Shown here piece after piece: positions 49,414-57,017 of a DNA stretch of 64,000 bases. The notes under the pieces are model-generated. The model was not told where the DNA came from, ran no database searches, and saw only the letters and a program-made list of their open reading frames with translations. Positions within the stretch are counted from its first letter, which is position 1. The number at the start of each line of letters is the position of its first letter. A program made the translations under genes and the position numbers. This stretch comes from JBHPHI01 sp042569595 (GTDB taxonomy: Bacteria > Patescibacteriota > Microgenomatia > UBA1400 > 2-01-FULL-45-11): contig JBHPHI010000001.1 of assembly GCA_042569595.1 (NCBI GenBank), forward strand, positions 1-64,000, given 5' to 3'.

Positions 49414-49860
49414 ATGAAAAAAGAAGTTCTCATCGCAATAATTGTAGGTTTTTCACTCGGTCTTGTGATCACTTTTGGTATCTACAGAGCGCAAAAGTCC
49501 ATAAAAGAAAGAGCAAATAGAAACAACACTACTCAAGAAACCCAAACAGAAGAACTTCCAGAAATTCTCCTATCCATAACACAACCTCAAGACGGGGACA
49601 TATTCGACCAAGACTCAATTACCATTGGCGGAATCACTCAAAAAGAGTCACTAGTTACCGCTATCTCATCAGAAGACCACCAAGCCACCCAAGCAGATGA
49701 GTTGGGTAATTTTTCTATAGAATTTGAGCTTGATACCGGAGCAAATGACATCACCATTACAAGCTTCAACCAAGATGGAACCAAACAAGAAAAAGAAATG
49801 ACCGTTGTATATACAACTTATGACTTTGAAGAAGCATCAGAAGAGGAAGCAGAAGAATAA
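49414..49860 (+). CDS. Membrane-anchored protein with an Ig-like domain
   Basis: A 148-aa protein with a single N-terminal anchor (VLIAIIVGFSLGLVITFGIY), a polar Glu/Thr/Gln linker and a beta-sandwich domain (LSITQPQDGDIFDQDSITIGG ... GNFSIEFELDTGANDITITSFNQDG), resembling small bacterial Ig-like or carbohydrate-binding-linked repeats. The tail is acidic (EEASEEEAEE). Function unknown. The next gene starts 1 nt after its stop. Confidence 0.65.
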   Translation: MKKEVLIAIIVGFSLGLVITFGIYRAQKSIKERANRNNTTQETQTEELPEILLSITQPQDGDIFDQDSITIGGITQKESLVTAISSEDHQATQADELGNFSIEFELDTGANDITITSFNQDGTKQEKEMTVVYTTYDFEEASEEEAEE

Positions 49861-49861
49861 A

Positions 49862-50641
49862 ATGAAGAAAAAAATTGCATCCATAATATCAATCCTTTCA
49901 TTTTTACTTATTTTATCTCTAACGAGTGCTGTCATGGCTCAGGAAGAAAGTACTGATAGCGGGCAAATAAACGACGAAGAAATCAGCAAGAGCATTAAAG
50001 AAAGAATAAAAAAAGTCGCCACAAAAGCAGGATCATTAATAATTGAAAAGAGAAAAATAGCTCTCATCGGCAGTGTAGAAAAAATTGCAAACGATACCTT
50101 AACAATTAAAACAAAAGACGAAATAAAGCTTGCCAGCGTTTCCGCCACAACGGTGTTCGTAAGAAGCCCAGGAAACACTAATCAAAAATTAGAAGACGTA
50201 TCAATAAATGATTACGCGATAGCGATGGGATTTATAAATGGCTCTGATGTCCTAGAAACCAAAAGAGTTCTTCTTTACTCAAAGGCTCCAGAAAAAACCA
50301 AAAAAACCTCAATTGCAGGAGTAATCTCATATATAGATGAGGATGAAGATGCCGTAAGCATCATCTCCAACCAAGAAGAGATTGTACTAGAACTAACCTC
50401 CTCAACAGACCTAAGTATTCAACAAGGGACACAAGTTAACGAAATTGACCTATCTAATTTAGAGTTAGGCCAATACGTTACAACCATTTACATCCCCACC
50501 AATGACGAATACTCCACACCCAAAGCTTTAACCATCCTTGCTTCAACCATAAAAAAAGACATTGAAACTATCCAAAGTGAACAAGCCTCAGAAAGCGCCA
50601 AAATCGAAGAAGAATCTATCCCCCCAGAACTTGCTCTCTAA
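49862..50641 (+). CDS. Secreted protein of unknown function
   Basis: A 259-aa protein with a signal peptide (MKKKIASIISILSFLLILSL, cleavage near VMA/QEES). The mature region has two similar beta-rich units, one around KIALIGSVEKIANDTLTIKT and DYAIAMGFING, the other around IAGVISYIDEDEDAVSIISN and GQYVTTIYIP. These look like DUF5666-type repeats, which is only a suggestion. The tail is Glu/Ser-rich. It is coupled to the upstream anchored protein; the two may form an envelope pair. Confidence 0.65.
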   Translation: MKKKIASIISILSFLLILSLTSAVMAQEESTDSGQINDEEISKSIKERIKKVATKAGSLIIEKRKIALIGSVEKIANDTLTIKTKDEIKLASVSATTVFVRSPGNTNQKLEDVSINDYAIAMGFINGSDVLETKRVLLYSKAPEKTKKTSIAGVISYIDEDEDAVSIISNQEEIVLELTSSTDLSIQQGTQVNEIDLSNLELGQYVTTIYIPTNDEYSTPKALTILASTIKKDIETIQSEQASESAKIEEESIPPELAL

Positions 50642-50642
50642 A

Positions 50643-50671
50643 TTGACAACACAACTAATCAAAAGTAAAAT
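50643..50671 (+). promoter_or_regulatory. Strong promoter for the hisS leader
   Basis: TTGACA (50643-50648, perfect -35), a 17-nt spacer and TAAAAT (50666-50671, five of six -10 bases). It is the best promoter in the window. The start site should fall about 3-4 nt before ATG 50682. Confidence 0.8.
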
Positions 50672-50681
50672 ACTCAAAATC

Positions 50682-50756
50682 ATGAAAAACACATACAAAA
50701 CCACAAAACATCACCACACTCATACATTTAGGCGGGTGTCTTTTGTCATGCATTAA
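50682..50756 (+). CDS. Histidine-rich leader peptide of the hisS attenuator
   Basis: A 24-codon frame starting 10 nt after the -10 box. It reads KHHHTH at residues 9-14, so four of five successive codons (50709-50723: CAT CAC CAC ACT CAT) are for His; a fifth His is the last residue. This is analogous to enterobacterial HisL, but upstream of a His-tRNA synthetase gene. The stop at 50754 lies between the two arms of the antiterminator. A ribosome waiting at the His codons would report charged tRNA-His. The peptide itself probably has no function. Confidence 0.8.
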   Translation: MKNTYKTTKHHHTHTFRRVSFVMH

Positions 50757-50802
50757 AAAATAAAAACAAATAGTTAATCACCCGCCACCGAGCGGGTTTT
50801 TT
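50731..50802 (+). promoter_or_regulatory. hisS attenuator: competing antiterminator and terminator
   Basis: Arm 2 GGCGGGTG (50731-50738) pairs perfectly with arm 3 CACCCGCC (50779-50786) to form an antiterminator. Arm 3 also pairs with arm 4: ACCCGC (50780-50785), loop CACCGA, GCGGGT (50792-50797), followed by T6, an intrinsic terminator. The two cannot form together. CACC within the His codons (50712-50715) may pair with GGTG of arm 2 as a weak 1:2 pause. Arm 2 lies within the leader peptide frame, so translation to the stop hides it and allows the terminator. Confidence 0.82.
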
Positions 50803-50812
50803 ATTGTGGACC

Positions 50813-50846
50813 CTGAATTCTACGAGTAAAACGAGCAAGAATTCAG
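50813..50846 (+). promoter_or_regulatory. Second hairpin in the hisS leader
   Basis: CTGAATTC (50813-50820) and GAATTCAG (50839-50846), an 8-bp perfect inverted repeat with an 18-nt loop, downstream of the terminator and 59 nt before the hisS start. It would be in the read-through mRNA. Its role is not known. Confidence 0.5.
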
Positions 50847-50905
50847 TTGGTACGCAAGATGCAAAGACATAAAACAATAAAAATATAATTTTAGGAGATG
50901 CTACA

Positions 50906-52150
50906 ATGAAAAATATGAGAAAAACACCACAAACCCTAAAGGGTTTTAGAGACTTCTTACCTGAGGAAAAAATAAGAAGAGATTTTGTAATGGGAAAAGT
51001 TCTTGAGGTGTTCAAAAAATTTGGTTTTGAGCCTCTTGAAACTCCAACCCTAGAATACGCCTCCCTTCTCTTAGGAAAGTATGGAGAAGAAGCAGATAAG
51101 CTTGTCTACACATTCAAAGATCAAGGCGATAGAGAAATTGGCTTAAGATACGACCAAACAGTCCCGACAGCAAGAGTTCTTGCTCAATATCAAGGAATGC
51201 TACCTAAATACTTTAGGAGGTATCAGGTCCAAAATGTATTCAGAGCTGAAAAGCCACAAAAAGGTAGGTATAGAGAATTTACTCAATGCGATATAGACAT
51301 TTTTGGATCTACATCCCCCACCTCAGATGCTGAAATAGTCGCCTGTACTTATTTTGCTTTTGAAAATGTGGGTTATCCCAACATCGTTATCAAAATAAAT
51401 GATAGGCAAGTTCTTTTAGAAAATCTAAAGCCGTTTGAAAAAGATGGCGTTTCCACTCTTTCAATAATTCAATCAATAGATAAGTTGGATAAAAAATCTA
51501 AAGATGAAGTCGTAAGTGAGTTGATAAAAAAAGGCTTAGATCAAAATGACGCCAAAAAGGCCATAGAGTCTATAGAAAATGCGACTATTTCAAAAAATTT
51601 GCAATCAATTATTGATTCCTCTGTTAGTCTTGGAGTTCCTGAAGAAAACATAAGATTCACTCCCGAATTAGCCAGAGGTCTAGACTATTACACCGGCATG
51701 ATTTTTGAAGTAATTATTCCAGAATACCCAGTAGGGTCTTTTGGCGGTGGTGGAAGATACGATAATCTCATTGAGCAACTTGGCGGAAATAAAACTCCAG
51801 CAGTTGGAATAGCTTTTGGTTTCGATCGCATGGTCGAAGCAGCACAGGAGCTAGAACTCATACCTGCAAACAATCTTGGATCTCAAGTTTTGATTACATT
51901 GTTTCCGGGATATGAAAATAAGTCTCTAAAAGCAGCCAGCAAACTAAGAAAGGCTGGCATCAAAACCGAAGTATTTACCGATCCAGACAAACTCGGAAAA
52001 CAATTTAAATACGCTAACACCAGGAAAATTCCTTATGTGCTTGTTATCGGAGAAGATGAGGCCAAAAACAACAAGGTCACCCTCAAAAACATGGATTCTG
52101 GTGATCAGGAAGTCATCACTCTTGACGATGTTATTTCGCGTCTGACATAG
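50906..52150 (+). CDS. hisS: Histidyl-tRNA synthetase
   Basis: Class II synthetase that charges tRNA-His. The 414-aa protein starts with PQTLKGFRDFLPEEKIRRD (motif-1 region), has the YDQTVPTARVLAQ and FRRYQVQNVFRAEKPQKGRYREFTQCDIDIFG segments (motif 2), the histidine-A motif RGLDYYTGMIFE, GGGGRYDNLIEQLGG and motif 3 GIAFGFDRMVEA, then the C-terminal anticodon-binding domain. AGGAG lies 8 nt before ATG 50906. Upstream lies a His leader-peptide attenuator, so it is likely controlled by the supply of its own product. Confidence 0.96.
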   Translation: MKNMRKTPQTLKGFRDFLPEEKIRRDFVMGKVLEVFKKFGFEPLETPTLEYASLLLGKYGEEADKLVYTFKDQGDREIGLRYDQTVPTARVLAQYQGMLPKYFRRYQVQNVFRAEKPQKGRYREFTQCDIDIFGSTSPTSDAEIVACTYFAFENVGYPNIVIKINDRQVLLENLKPFEKDGVSTLSIIQSIDKLDKKSKDEVVSELIKKGLDQNDAKKAIESIENATISKNLQSIIDSSVSLGVPEENIRFTPELARGLDYYTGMIFEVIIPEYPVGSFGGGGRYDNLIEQLGGNKTPAVGIAFGFDRMVEAAQELELIPANNLGSQVLITLFPGYENKSLKAASKLRKAGIKTEVFTDPDKLGKQFKYANTRKIPYVLVIGEDEAKNNKVTLKNMDSGDQEVITLDDVISRLT

Positions 52151-52157
52151 TTACCTA

Positions 52158-53066
52158 ATGAGTAAAAAGAGAAAAATTGCATACCTAGCTGCAGTTGGAA
52201 ACGCTCTTATTTGGGGAGCAGCCCTGCCCTTAGTAAAGCCGTCCCTATCTCACATCACCCCATATCAATTCTTATTTTTAAGATTTTTAGTTGCAGCTCC
52301 CCTACTTTTTCCTTTTCTAATCAAAGGAATACTCAAACAAAAAAGGCTTGTAAAGGCTCTACCAAAAATTGTCCTGATTGAAGTTCTCTCCATGACCGTA
52401 CTATTTATTATTTATCTGGGTTTAGAAAAAACTTCAGCACTTCAAGCTTCTTTCTTTTTAAACACCAAGCCAATATTTACAACCCTAGCAGGGATTCTCA
52501 TCCTAAAAGAAGTTGAGGAAAGAAACGAGCTTATTGGCTTAATTTTTTCCGTCATCGGCACCGCATTAGTTATCTCAACTCCCTTATTTTTCGGAAAACA
52601 GCTTGCAGACTCAGAATTCTCTTTATTTGGAAACGGCCTGATTTTTTCTGCTCTACTGCTAGACGTAATTAGATTAATTTACGTAAACAAAATTTACGAC
52701 AAGCAAGACAAGCTCAACGTTGTTTCAATTAGCACTCTAATTGGCCTAATCTATTTTGCTCTCGTCTCATCTCTTACAGGAGATTTCCCCAGCCTTTCTG
52801 TGCTTCAAATACCATCAGTCTTGATTCCCGTATTGTATATGGGCACTTTAGGAACCATCGTTGCTTTTACTCTTCAGTATGTCGCCTACACTCAAATAGA
52901 AACCTCAGAAGCCTCACTTTTTTCATACCTTCAACCTCTCGTCTACATTCCTCTCTCAGTTATTTGGCTCAAAGAAACTCTACTACCCACACAACTTATT
53001 GGCATCATCATTATTGCCTTTGGAGTATTCATAGCAGAAAGAAGAATCAAAAAAAAGCGGGCATAA
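52158..53066 (+). CDS. EamA/DMT family transporter
   Basis: A 302-aa protein with ten hydrophobic helices in two similar halves. The first half has YLAAVGNALIWGAALPLVKPSL and FLRFLVAAPLLFPF, typical EamA (N...wg.....k......p......R...a), and the second ends SEASLFSYLQPLVYIPLSVIWLKETLLPTQLIGIIIIAFGVFIAE. Substrate unknown (amino acids, nucleotides or drugs in the family). It starts 7 nt after hisS and is likely co-transcribed, which puts it under the same attenuator. Confidence 0.88.
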   Translation: MSKKRKIAYLAAVGNALIWGAALPLVKPSLSHITPYQFLFLRFLVAAPLLFPFLIKGILKQKRLVKALPKIVLIEVLSMTVLFIIYLGLEKTSALQASFFLNTKPIFTTLAGILILKEVEERNELIGLIFSVIGTALVISTPLFFGKQLADSEFSLFGNGLIFSALLLDVIRLIYVNKIYDKQDKLNVVSISTLIGLIYFALVSSLTGDFPSLSVLQIPSVLIPVLYMGTLGTIVAFTLQYVAYTQIETSEASLFSYLQPLVYIPLSVIWLKETLLPTQLIGIIIIAFGVFIAERRIKKKRA

Positions 53067-53080
53067 AACCCGCTTTTATA
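53053..53080. terminator. Bidirectional terminator between EamA and eno
   Basis: AAAAGCGGG, loop CATAAAA, CCCGCTTTT then ATAT. The 9-bp stem has A and T runs on both sides, so it serves the convergent hisS-EamA (+) and eno (-) transcripts. Confidence 0.9.
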
Positions 53081-53098
53081 TCTGTTTTCTAAATCCAA

Positions 53099-54382
53099 CT
53101 ACTTAAAAGGAAACTCTGCATAACTAGCCTTATTTCCCAACTCTCTTTCAATTCTCATTAATTGATTATATTTTGCAACTCTATCTGACCTAGATAGTGA
53201 TCCTGTTTTTATCTGACCAGCGCCAGCACCTACTACAAAGTCAGCAATGAAAGCATCCTCAGATTCACCCGACCTATGCGACACAACGGAAGTAAATCCG
53301 GCAGAATTTGCCAATTTCATAGTTTCAACAGTCTCAGTTACAGTTCCGATTTGATTCAATTTGATCAATATAGAATTTGCAGCTTTCTCGTCTATTCCTC
53401 TTTGCAAAATCTTCTTGTTCGTAACAAACAAATCATCTCCTACAATTTGTAATTTTTCACCTAATTTTTCTGTCATCAAAGAAAAGCCCTTCCAGTCGTC
53501 TTCTGCCAAGCCATCTTCTATTGAAACAATCGGATATTTCTCTACCCAAGATGCATACAGATCAACCATTTCCTCAGAAGACAACTTCTTTTCCTCTACA
53601 GAAAGATCATATACTCCATCAACATAAAACTCACTTGCTGCCGGATCCATGGCGATATAAATATCACTACCTGGCTCATATCCAGCTCTCTCTATAGCTT
53701 CCATGATCAATTTAAGTGGCTCCTCATTGCTGCCCAATGAAGGAGCATATCCCCCTTCATCTCCAACCGTAGTCTGAAGACCCTTGCTTTTTAGAATTTT
53801 TCCCAACGCATGGAAAGTCTCTGCTCCATATCTTACAGCCTCCACAACTGATGGGGCTCCTGCCGGCATTATCATATACTCTTGCATGTCAGAAGCACCC
53901 AGTGCATGCTTACCTCCATTCAAAACATTCATCATTGGAACTGGAGTTTTAAAAGAAGACTCATCGTTTCCAAAAAAAGAAGCTACATGTAAGTGTAAAG
54001 GAACTTCTTTTTCTAAAGACGCAGCCTTAGCACAAGCCATAGAAACAGACAGCATTGCATTTGCACCTAGGTTGCTCTTATTTTCTGTTCCATCAAGATC
54101 CAACATCTTTTTGTCTATACCCTCTTGATCAGAAACGTCCATTCCAACAACTTCTTTTTGTATCATTTCATTTACATTAGTAACTGCTTTAGTCACTCCT
54201 TTTCCAAGATATCTACCCTCATCTCCATCCCTCAACTCCAGAGCCTCATTCTTTCCAGTCGAAGCACCAGAAGGCACTATTGCAGAGGCGTATGTTCCAC
54301 TAACCAAAACTACCATCGTATCAACTGTAGGATTACCTCTAGAATCCAAAACTTCTTGTGCCAATACTTTCGAAATTTTCAT
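53099..54382 (-). CDS. eno: Enolase
   Basis: Converts 2-phosphoglycerate to phosphoenolpyruvate. The 427-aa protein has the N-terminal EVLDSRGNPTVD, IVPSGASTGKNEALELRD, MNVLNGGKHALGASDMQEYMI, catalytic Glu in TVGDEGGYAPSL, metal ligands in YIAMDPAASEF, IVSIEDGLAEDDW and QIVGDDLFVTN, the Lys of LIKLNQIGT and the signature VVSHRSGESEDAFIADF. Length is normal (about 430). AAAAGGAGATAA is its ribosome site. No other glycolytic gene is in the window apart from the pfkB-family kinase. Confidence 0.97.
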   Translation of the reverse strand: MKISKVLAQEVLDSRGNPTVDTMVVLVSGTYASAIVPSGASTGKNEALELRDGDEGRYLGKGVTKAVTNVNEMIQKEVVGMDVSDQEGIDKKMLDLDGTENKSNLGANAMLSVSMACAKAASLEKEVPLHLHVASFFGNDESSFKTPVPMMNVLNGGKHALGASDMQEYMIMPAGAPSVVEAVRYGAETFHALGKILKSKGLQTTVGDEGGYAPSLGSNEEPLKLIMEAIERAGYEPGSDIYIAMDPAASEFYVDGVYDLSVEEKKLSSEEMVDLYASWVEKYPIVSIEDGLAEDDWKGFSLMTEKLGEKLQIVGDDLFVTNKKILQRGIDEKAANSILIKLNQIGTVTETVETMKLANSAGFTSVVSHRSGESEDAFIADFVVGAGAGQIKTGSLSRSDRVAKYNQLMRIERELGNKASYAEFPFK

Positions 54383-54474
54383 TTATCTCCTTTTGTTTTA
54401 TGACAATCCCAATTATTGAACCCTTTCTTCATTCAGTCAATACCTCCAAAAAGGTAGTAAAACTAGAAAAAATT

Positions 54475-54483
54475 TGCTACAAT
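54475..54483 (+). promoter_or_regulatory. Extended -10 for rpmE
   Basis: TGC-TACAAT, the same unit as before rpmF and the holB-like gene, giving a leader of about 25 nt before ATG 54515. Confidence 0.5.
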
Positions 54484-54514
54484 TCCCTCCTGTTAGTAAA
54501 TAAACAATAAAAAC

Positions 54515-54838
54515 ATGAAATCAGACACCCATCCCAAGTGGCACGAAGCTGTCGTTACTTGTGCCTGTGGTAATACTTTTACTACCGGATCAACCAAAAA
54601 ATCACTAGAGATAGATATTTGTTCAGAATGTCATCCTTTCTTCACTGGAGAGATGCGTTTTGTGGATACTCAAGGACGTGTCGAAAAATTCCAAGCCAAA
54701 CAAAAAGCTGCAGCAAAAATTACCTCTACAAAAAAGCAAAAAGCAGACAAGAAGAAACAGCAAGTTCGACCTCAAAGCTTGAAAGAGATGCTTCTCAAAG
54801 AAAAAAAGAGAATAGAAAAATCAGAAAAATCTTCCTAA
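54515..54838 (+). CDS. rpmE: 50S ribosomal protein L31 with a basic tail
   Basis: A 107-aa protein. The first 70 residues are L31: HPKWHEAVVTCACGNTFTTGSTKKSLEIDICSECHPFFTGEMRFVDTQGRVEKF, with CACG and CSECH as zinc ligands. Typical L31 is about 70 aa. The remaining 37 residues are a Lys/Gln-rich helix (KQKADKKKQQVRPQSLKEM) that probably contacts rRNA; such tails are known in CPR. It is followed by prfA after 46 nt, a common order. Confidence 0.93.
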   Translation: MKSDTHPKWHEAVVTCACGNTFTTGSTKKSLEIDICSECHPFFTGEMRFVDTQGRVEKFQAKQKAAAKITSTKKQKADKKKQQVRPQSLKEMLLKEKKRIEKSEKSS

Positions 54839-54884
54839 CCTAACGAAATTTCCATATATGTTACCCTGTTAAGAAGGAGTATGT

Positions 54885-55790
54885 ATGTCTTTGCATGACG
54901 AAATCAAAAGAATAGACGAAAAAATAAAAGAGCATCAAGAACTCCAAAACGACCCCGAACTCGCATCTCTTGTAAAAGAGGAAATAGAAGCTCTTAAAAC
55001 CCAAAAACAGGCCATTCAGCAGGCTCTAGACGCCATGAATGGAAGTAGCGAGAGCGAAGCTGGTCCAATATCTATGGATGGAAAAAGTGCAACACTAGAA
55101 ATAAGGGCTGGCGCCGGCGGAGATGAAGCAAAAATTTGGGCAGAAGATTTAATGCGCATGTACTCTAGGTATTTAGAAACCAAAAAATACAAAGTTCAAC
55201 CAATTGACTCAGGAACCATAAAAATCGTAGGAAAAAATGCGTACGGAAACCTAAAGTTTGAATCAGGTGTGCATAGAGTCCAAAGAGTCCCCGCCACCGA
55301 ATCTCAAGGTAGAGTCCACACCAGCACAGCCTCAGTCGTCGTTCTTCCAGAAGTTCCCAAAGCTGCCGTTGAAGTGAAAGAAGAAGATTTAAACTGGCAA
55401 TTCTATCGTTCTGGCGGAGCCGGAGGTCAAAACGTAAACAAAGTAAACACCGCAGTTAGGCTTACACATAAACCAAGCGGAATTGTGGTAGCCTGCACAC
55501 AAGAAAGAACTCAGCAAAGAAACAGAGATATTGCCTTAGAGCTAATCCGCGCACAACTATGGGAAGTTGCAGAAGAAAACAGACAAAAAGAAATCGATTC
55601 AACTAGAAAATCAGCTGTTGGTCGCGGCATGAGGGCTGAAAAAATCAGGACCTACAACTATCCTCAAAACAGAGTCACCGACCACAGAAACAAAAAATCC
55701 TGGATTGAACTCGACTCCATCATGGAGGGAGGAATCGAAAAAATAATAAAATCCCTTAAGGAGTTTGATCAAGAAAACTCAGAAGAATAA
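54885..55790 (+). CDS. prfA: Peptide chain release factor 1, N-terminally short
   Basis: Reads UAA and UAG. The 301-aa protein has the GGQ loop FYRSGGAGGQNVNKVNTAVR, the RF1 PxT-type anticodon motif as RVPATESQGRVHTSTASVVV, and the EIRAGAGGDEAKIWAEDLMRMY domain. Family length is about 355-360; the first 60 or so residues of domain 1 are reduced to a short coiled coil (EIKRIDEKIKEHQELQN). The RF2 gene, which would read UGA, is not in the window, though UGA is used as stop here. AAGGAG precedes the ATG. Confidence 0.94.
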   Translation: MSLHDEIKRIDEKIKEHQELQNDPELASLVKEEIEALKTQKQAIQQALDAMNGSSESEAGPISMDGKSATLEIRAGAGGDEAKIWAEDLMRMYSRYLETKKYKVQPIDSGTIKIVGKNAYGNLKFESGVHRVQRVPATESQGRVHTSTASVVVLPEVPKAAVEVKEEDLNWQFYRSGGAGGQNVNKVNTAVRLTHKPSGIVVACTQERTQQRNRDIALELIRAQLWEVAEENRQKEIDSTRKSAVGRGMRAEKIRTYNYPQNRVTDHRNKKSWIELDSIMEGGIEKIIKSLKEFDQENSEE

Positions 55791-55791
55791 A

Positions 55792-56973
55792 CTAACTACC
55801 GCTCTCTTTTAACTCAACTTCCACTTTTTTTGTCTCACCATCTCGATAGTATTCTATTTCCACCACGTCGCCGATTTTCTTTTTATTTATCATTTCAGCC
55901 AAACCCTGCTCCTCAGAGACTACCACACCATCAAATTTCATCACAATATCTCCTTGCACAATGCCTGCGTCTGCTGCAGCTCCACCCTCAACCACTTCTA
56001 CGATAAAAGCTCCCTTTGGAACATTGTTTAGTATTGCCGTTTCCTCAGGAATTATTCTATATCTCACGCCCAAAAATGGCCTGCTAAATTGCCCTGTTTG
56101 GTTAAAATTTTCCAAACTAGATTTCACCACATTTATAGGAATTGCAAAACCAATATTTTCTCCTGCTGCAGAAACAGCAGTATTCACACCAATCACACGA
56201 CCCGAACTATCAAGAAGCGGTCCACCCGAATTTCCTGGGTTTATGGCTGCATCTGTTTGAATAACATTATCAAGTTCCTCAACGTATCCACCAAATCCAT
56301 TTCCTGCCTGAATTCCTCTTCCAAGACCCGACACAACACCTGTTGTCACAGTGTGTCGAAACTCCCCAAGAGCGGTGCCTATTGCCACCACAAACTGACC
56401 CACCTTCAAACCACTACTATCACCTAGCTCTATTGGCTTCATGTCAGCGTTTACTCTCAAAATAGCAAGATCGTTTACAGGATCTCTATATATATTTGAG
56501 ACCTCATACTCTTCGCCATCTTTATTTATCACCCTGTATGTAGCCTGAGGGTCAGAAACAACATGCTTGTTCGTTACAATTATTCCTCCCTCATCCACAA
56601 CAAAACCAGTCCCTATGTCACGCTCAATTGTCTCTGTTCTGCCACCTCCCCTCCCAAAAGGAGATCCAAATATTCCAAAAGGATCCATAAAGAAGGGTTC
56701 AAGAACTTGCTGTTCTTTAGTGATTGCAACCGTAACAACAGAACTAGAAGCAGTATCCGCCACATCAATAACAACAGACTCTTCTTGCAAGATCTTTTGT
56801 GTTATTGTCTGAGGTTCCTGAATTCTAAAATTTCCACCCTTTGGCACTAAATAGTCCAAAGGCTTTATTACAAACAATCTATCTGCAACAGCACCACCCA
56901 AAAATGAAGCAATTAACACCACGAAAAACAAAACAGTTGTTACTCTCCTACCCCAATGTTCTTTATTGACCAT
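55792..56973 (-). CDS. HtrA/DegP-family serine protease with one PDZ domain
   Basis: Envelope quality-control protease. The 393-aa protein has an N-terminal membrane helix (about residues 12-30), a trypsin-like domain with His in IIVTNKHVVSD, Asp in VNDLAILRVNAD and Ser in AAINPGNSGGPLLDSSG, and one PDZ domain (GAFIVEVVEGGAAADAGIVQGDIVMKFDG). The catalytic triad is complete. A promoter gives a leaderless start at 56973. It is next to ctp, so two envelope proteases are neighbours. Confidence 0.95.
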   Translation of the reverse strand: MVNKEHWGRRVTTVLFFVVLIASFLGGAVADRLFVIKPLDYLVPKGGNFRIQEPQTITQKILQEESVVIDVADTASSSVVTVAITKEQQVLEPFFMDPFGIFGSPFGRGGGRTETIERDIGTGFVVDEGGIIVTNKHVVSDPQATYRVINKDGEEYEVSNIYRDPVNDLAILRVNADMKPIELGDSSGLKVGQFVVAIGTALGEFRHTVTTGVVSGLGRGIQAGNGFGGYVEELDNVIQTDAAINPGNSGGPLLDSSGRVIGVNTAVSAAGENIGFAIPINVVKSSLENFNQTGQFSRPFLGVRYRIIPEETAILNNVPKGAFIVEVVEGGAAADAGIVQGDIVMKFDGVVVSEEQGLAEMINKKKIGDVVEIEYYRDGETKKVEVELKESGS

Positions 56974-56979
56974 AAAATA

Positions 56980-57008
56980 TGTATAAAAAATTATTTATAA
57001 TTTGTAAA
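56980..57008 (-). promoter_or_regulatory. Promoter for the htrA-like gene
   Basis: On the minus strand TTTACA (57008-57003), a 17-nt spacer and TATACA (56985-56980), then 6 nt to the ATG at 56973. Leaderless transcript predicted. Confidence 0.6.
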
Positions 57009-57017
57009 GTCGCAACT

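Noticed and set aside
50839..50860. GTTGGTACGC resembling a T-box sequence before hisS
   Set aside because: A T-box motif should lie before the terminator and read close to GGGTGGNACCGCG. Here it lies after the terminator and matches poorly, and no specifier stem is seen.
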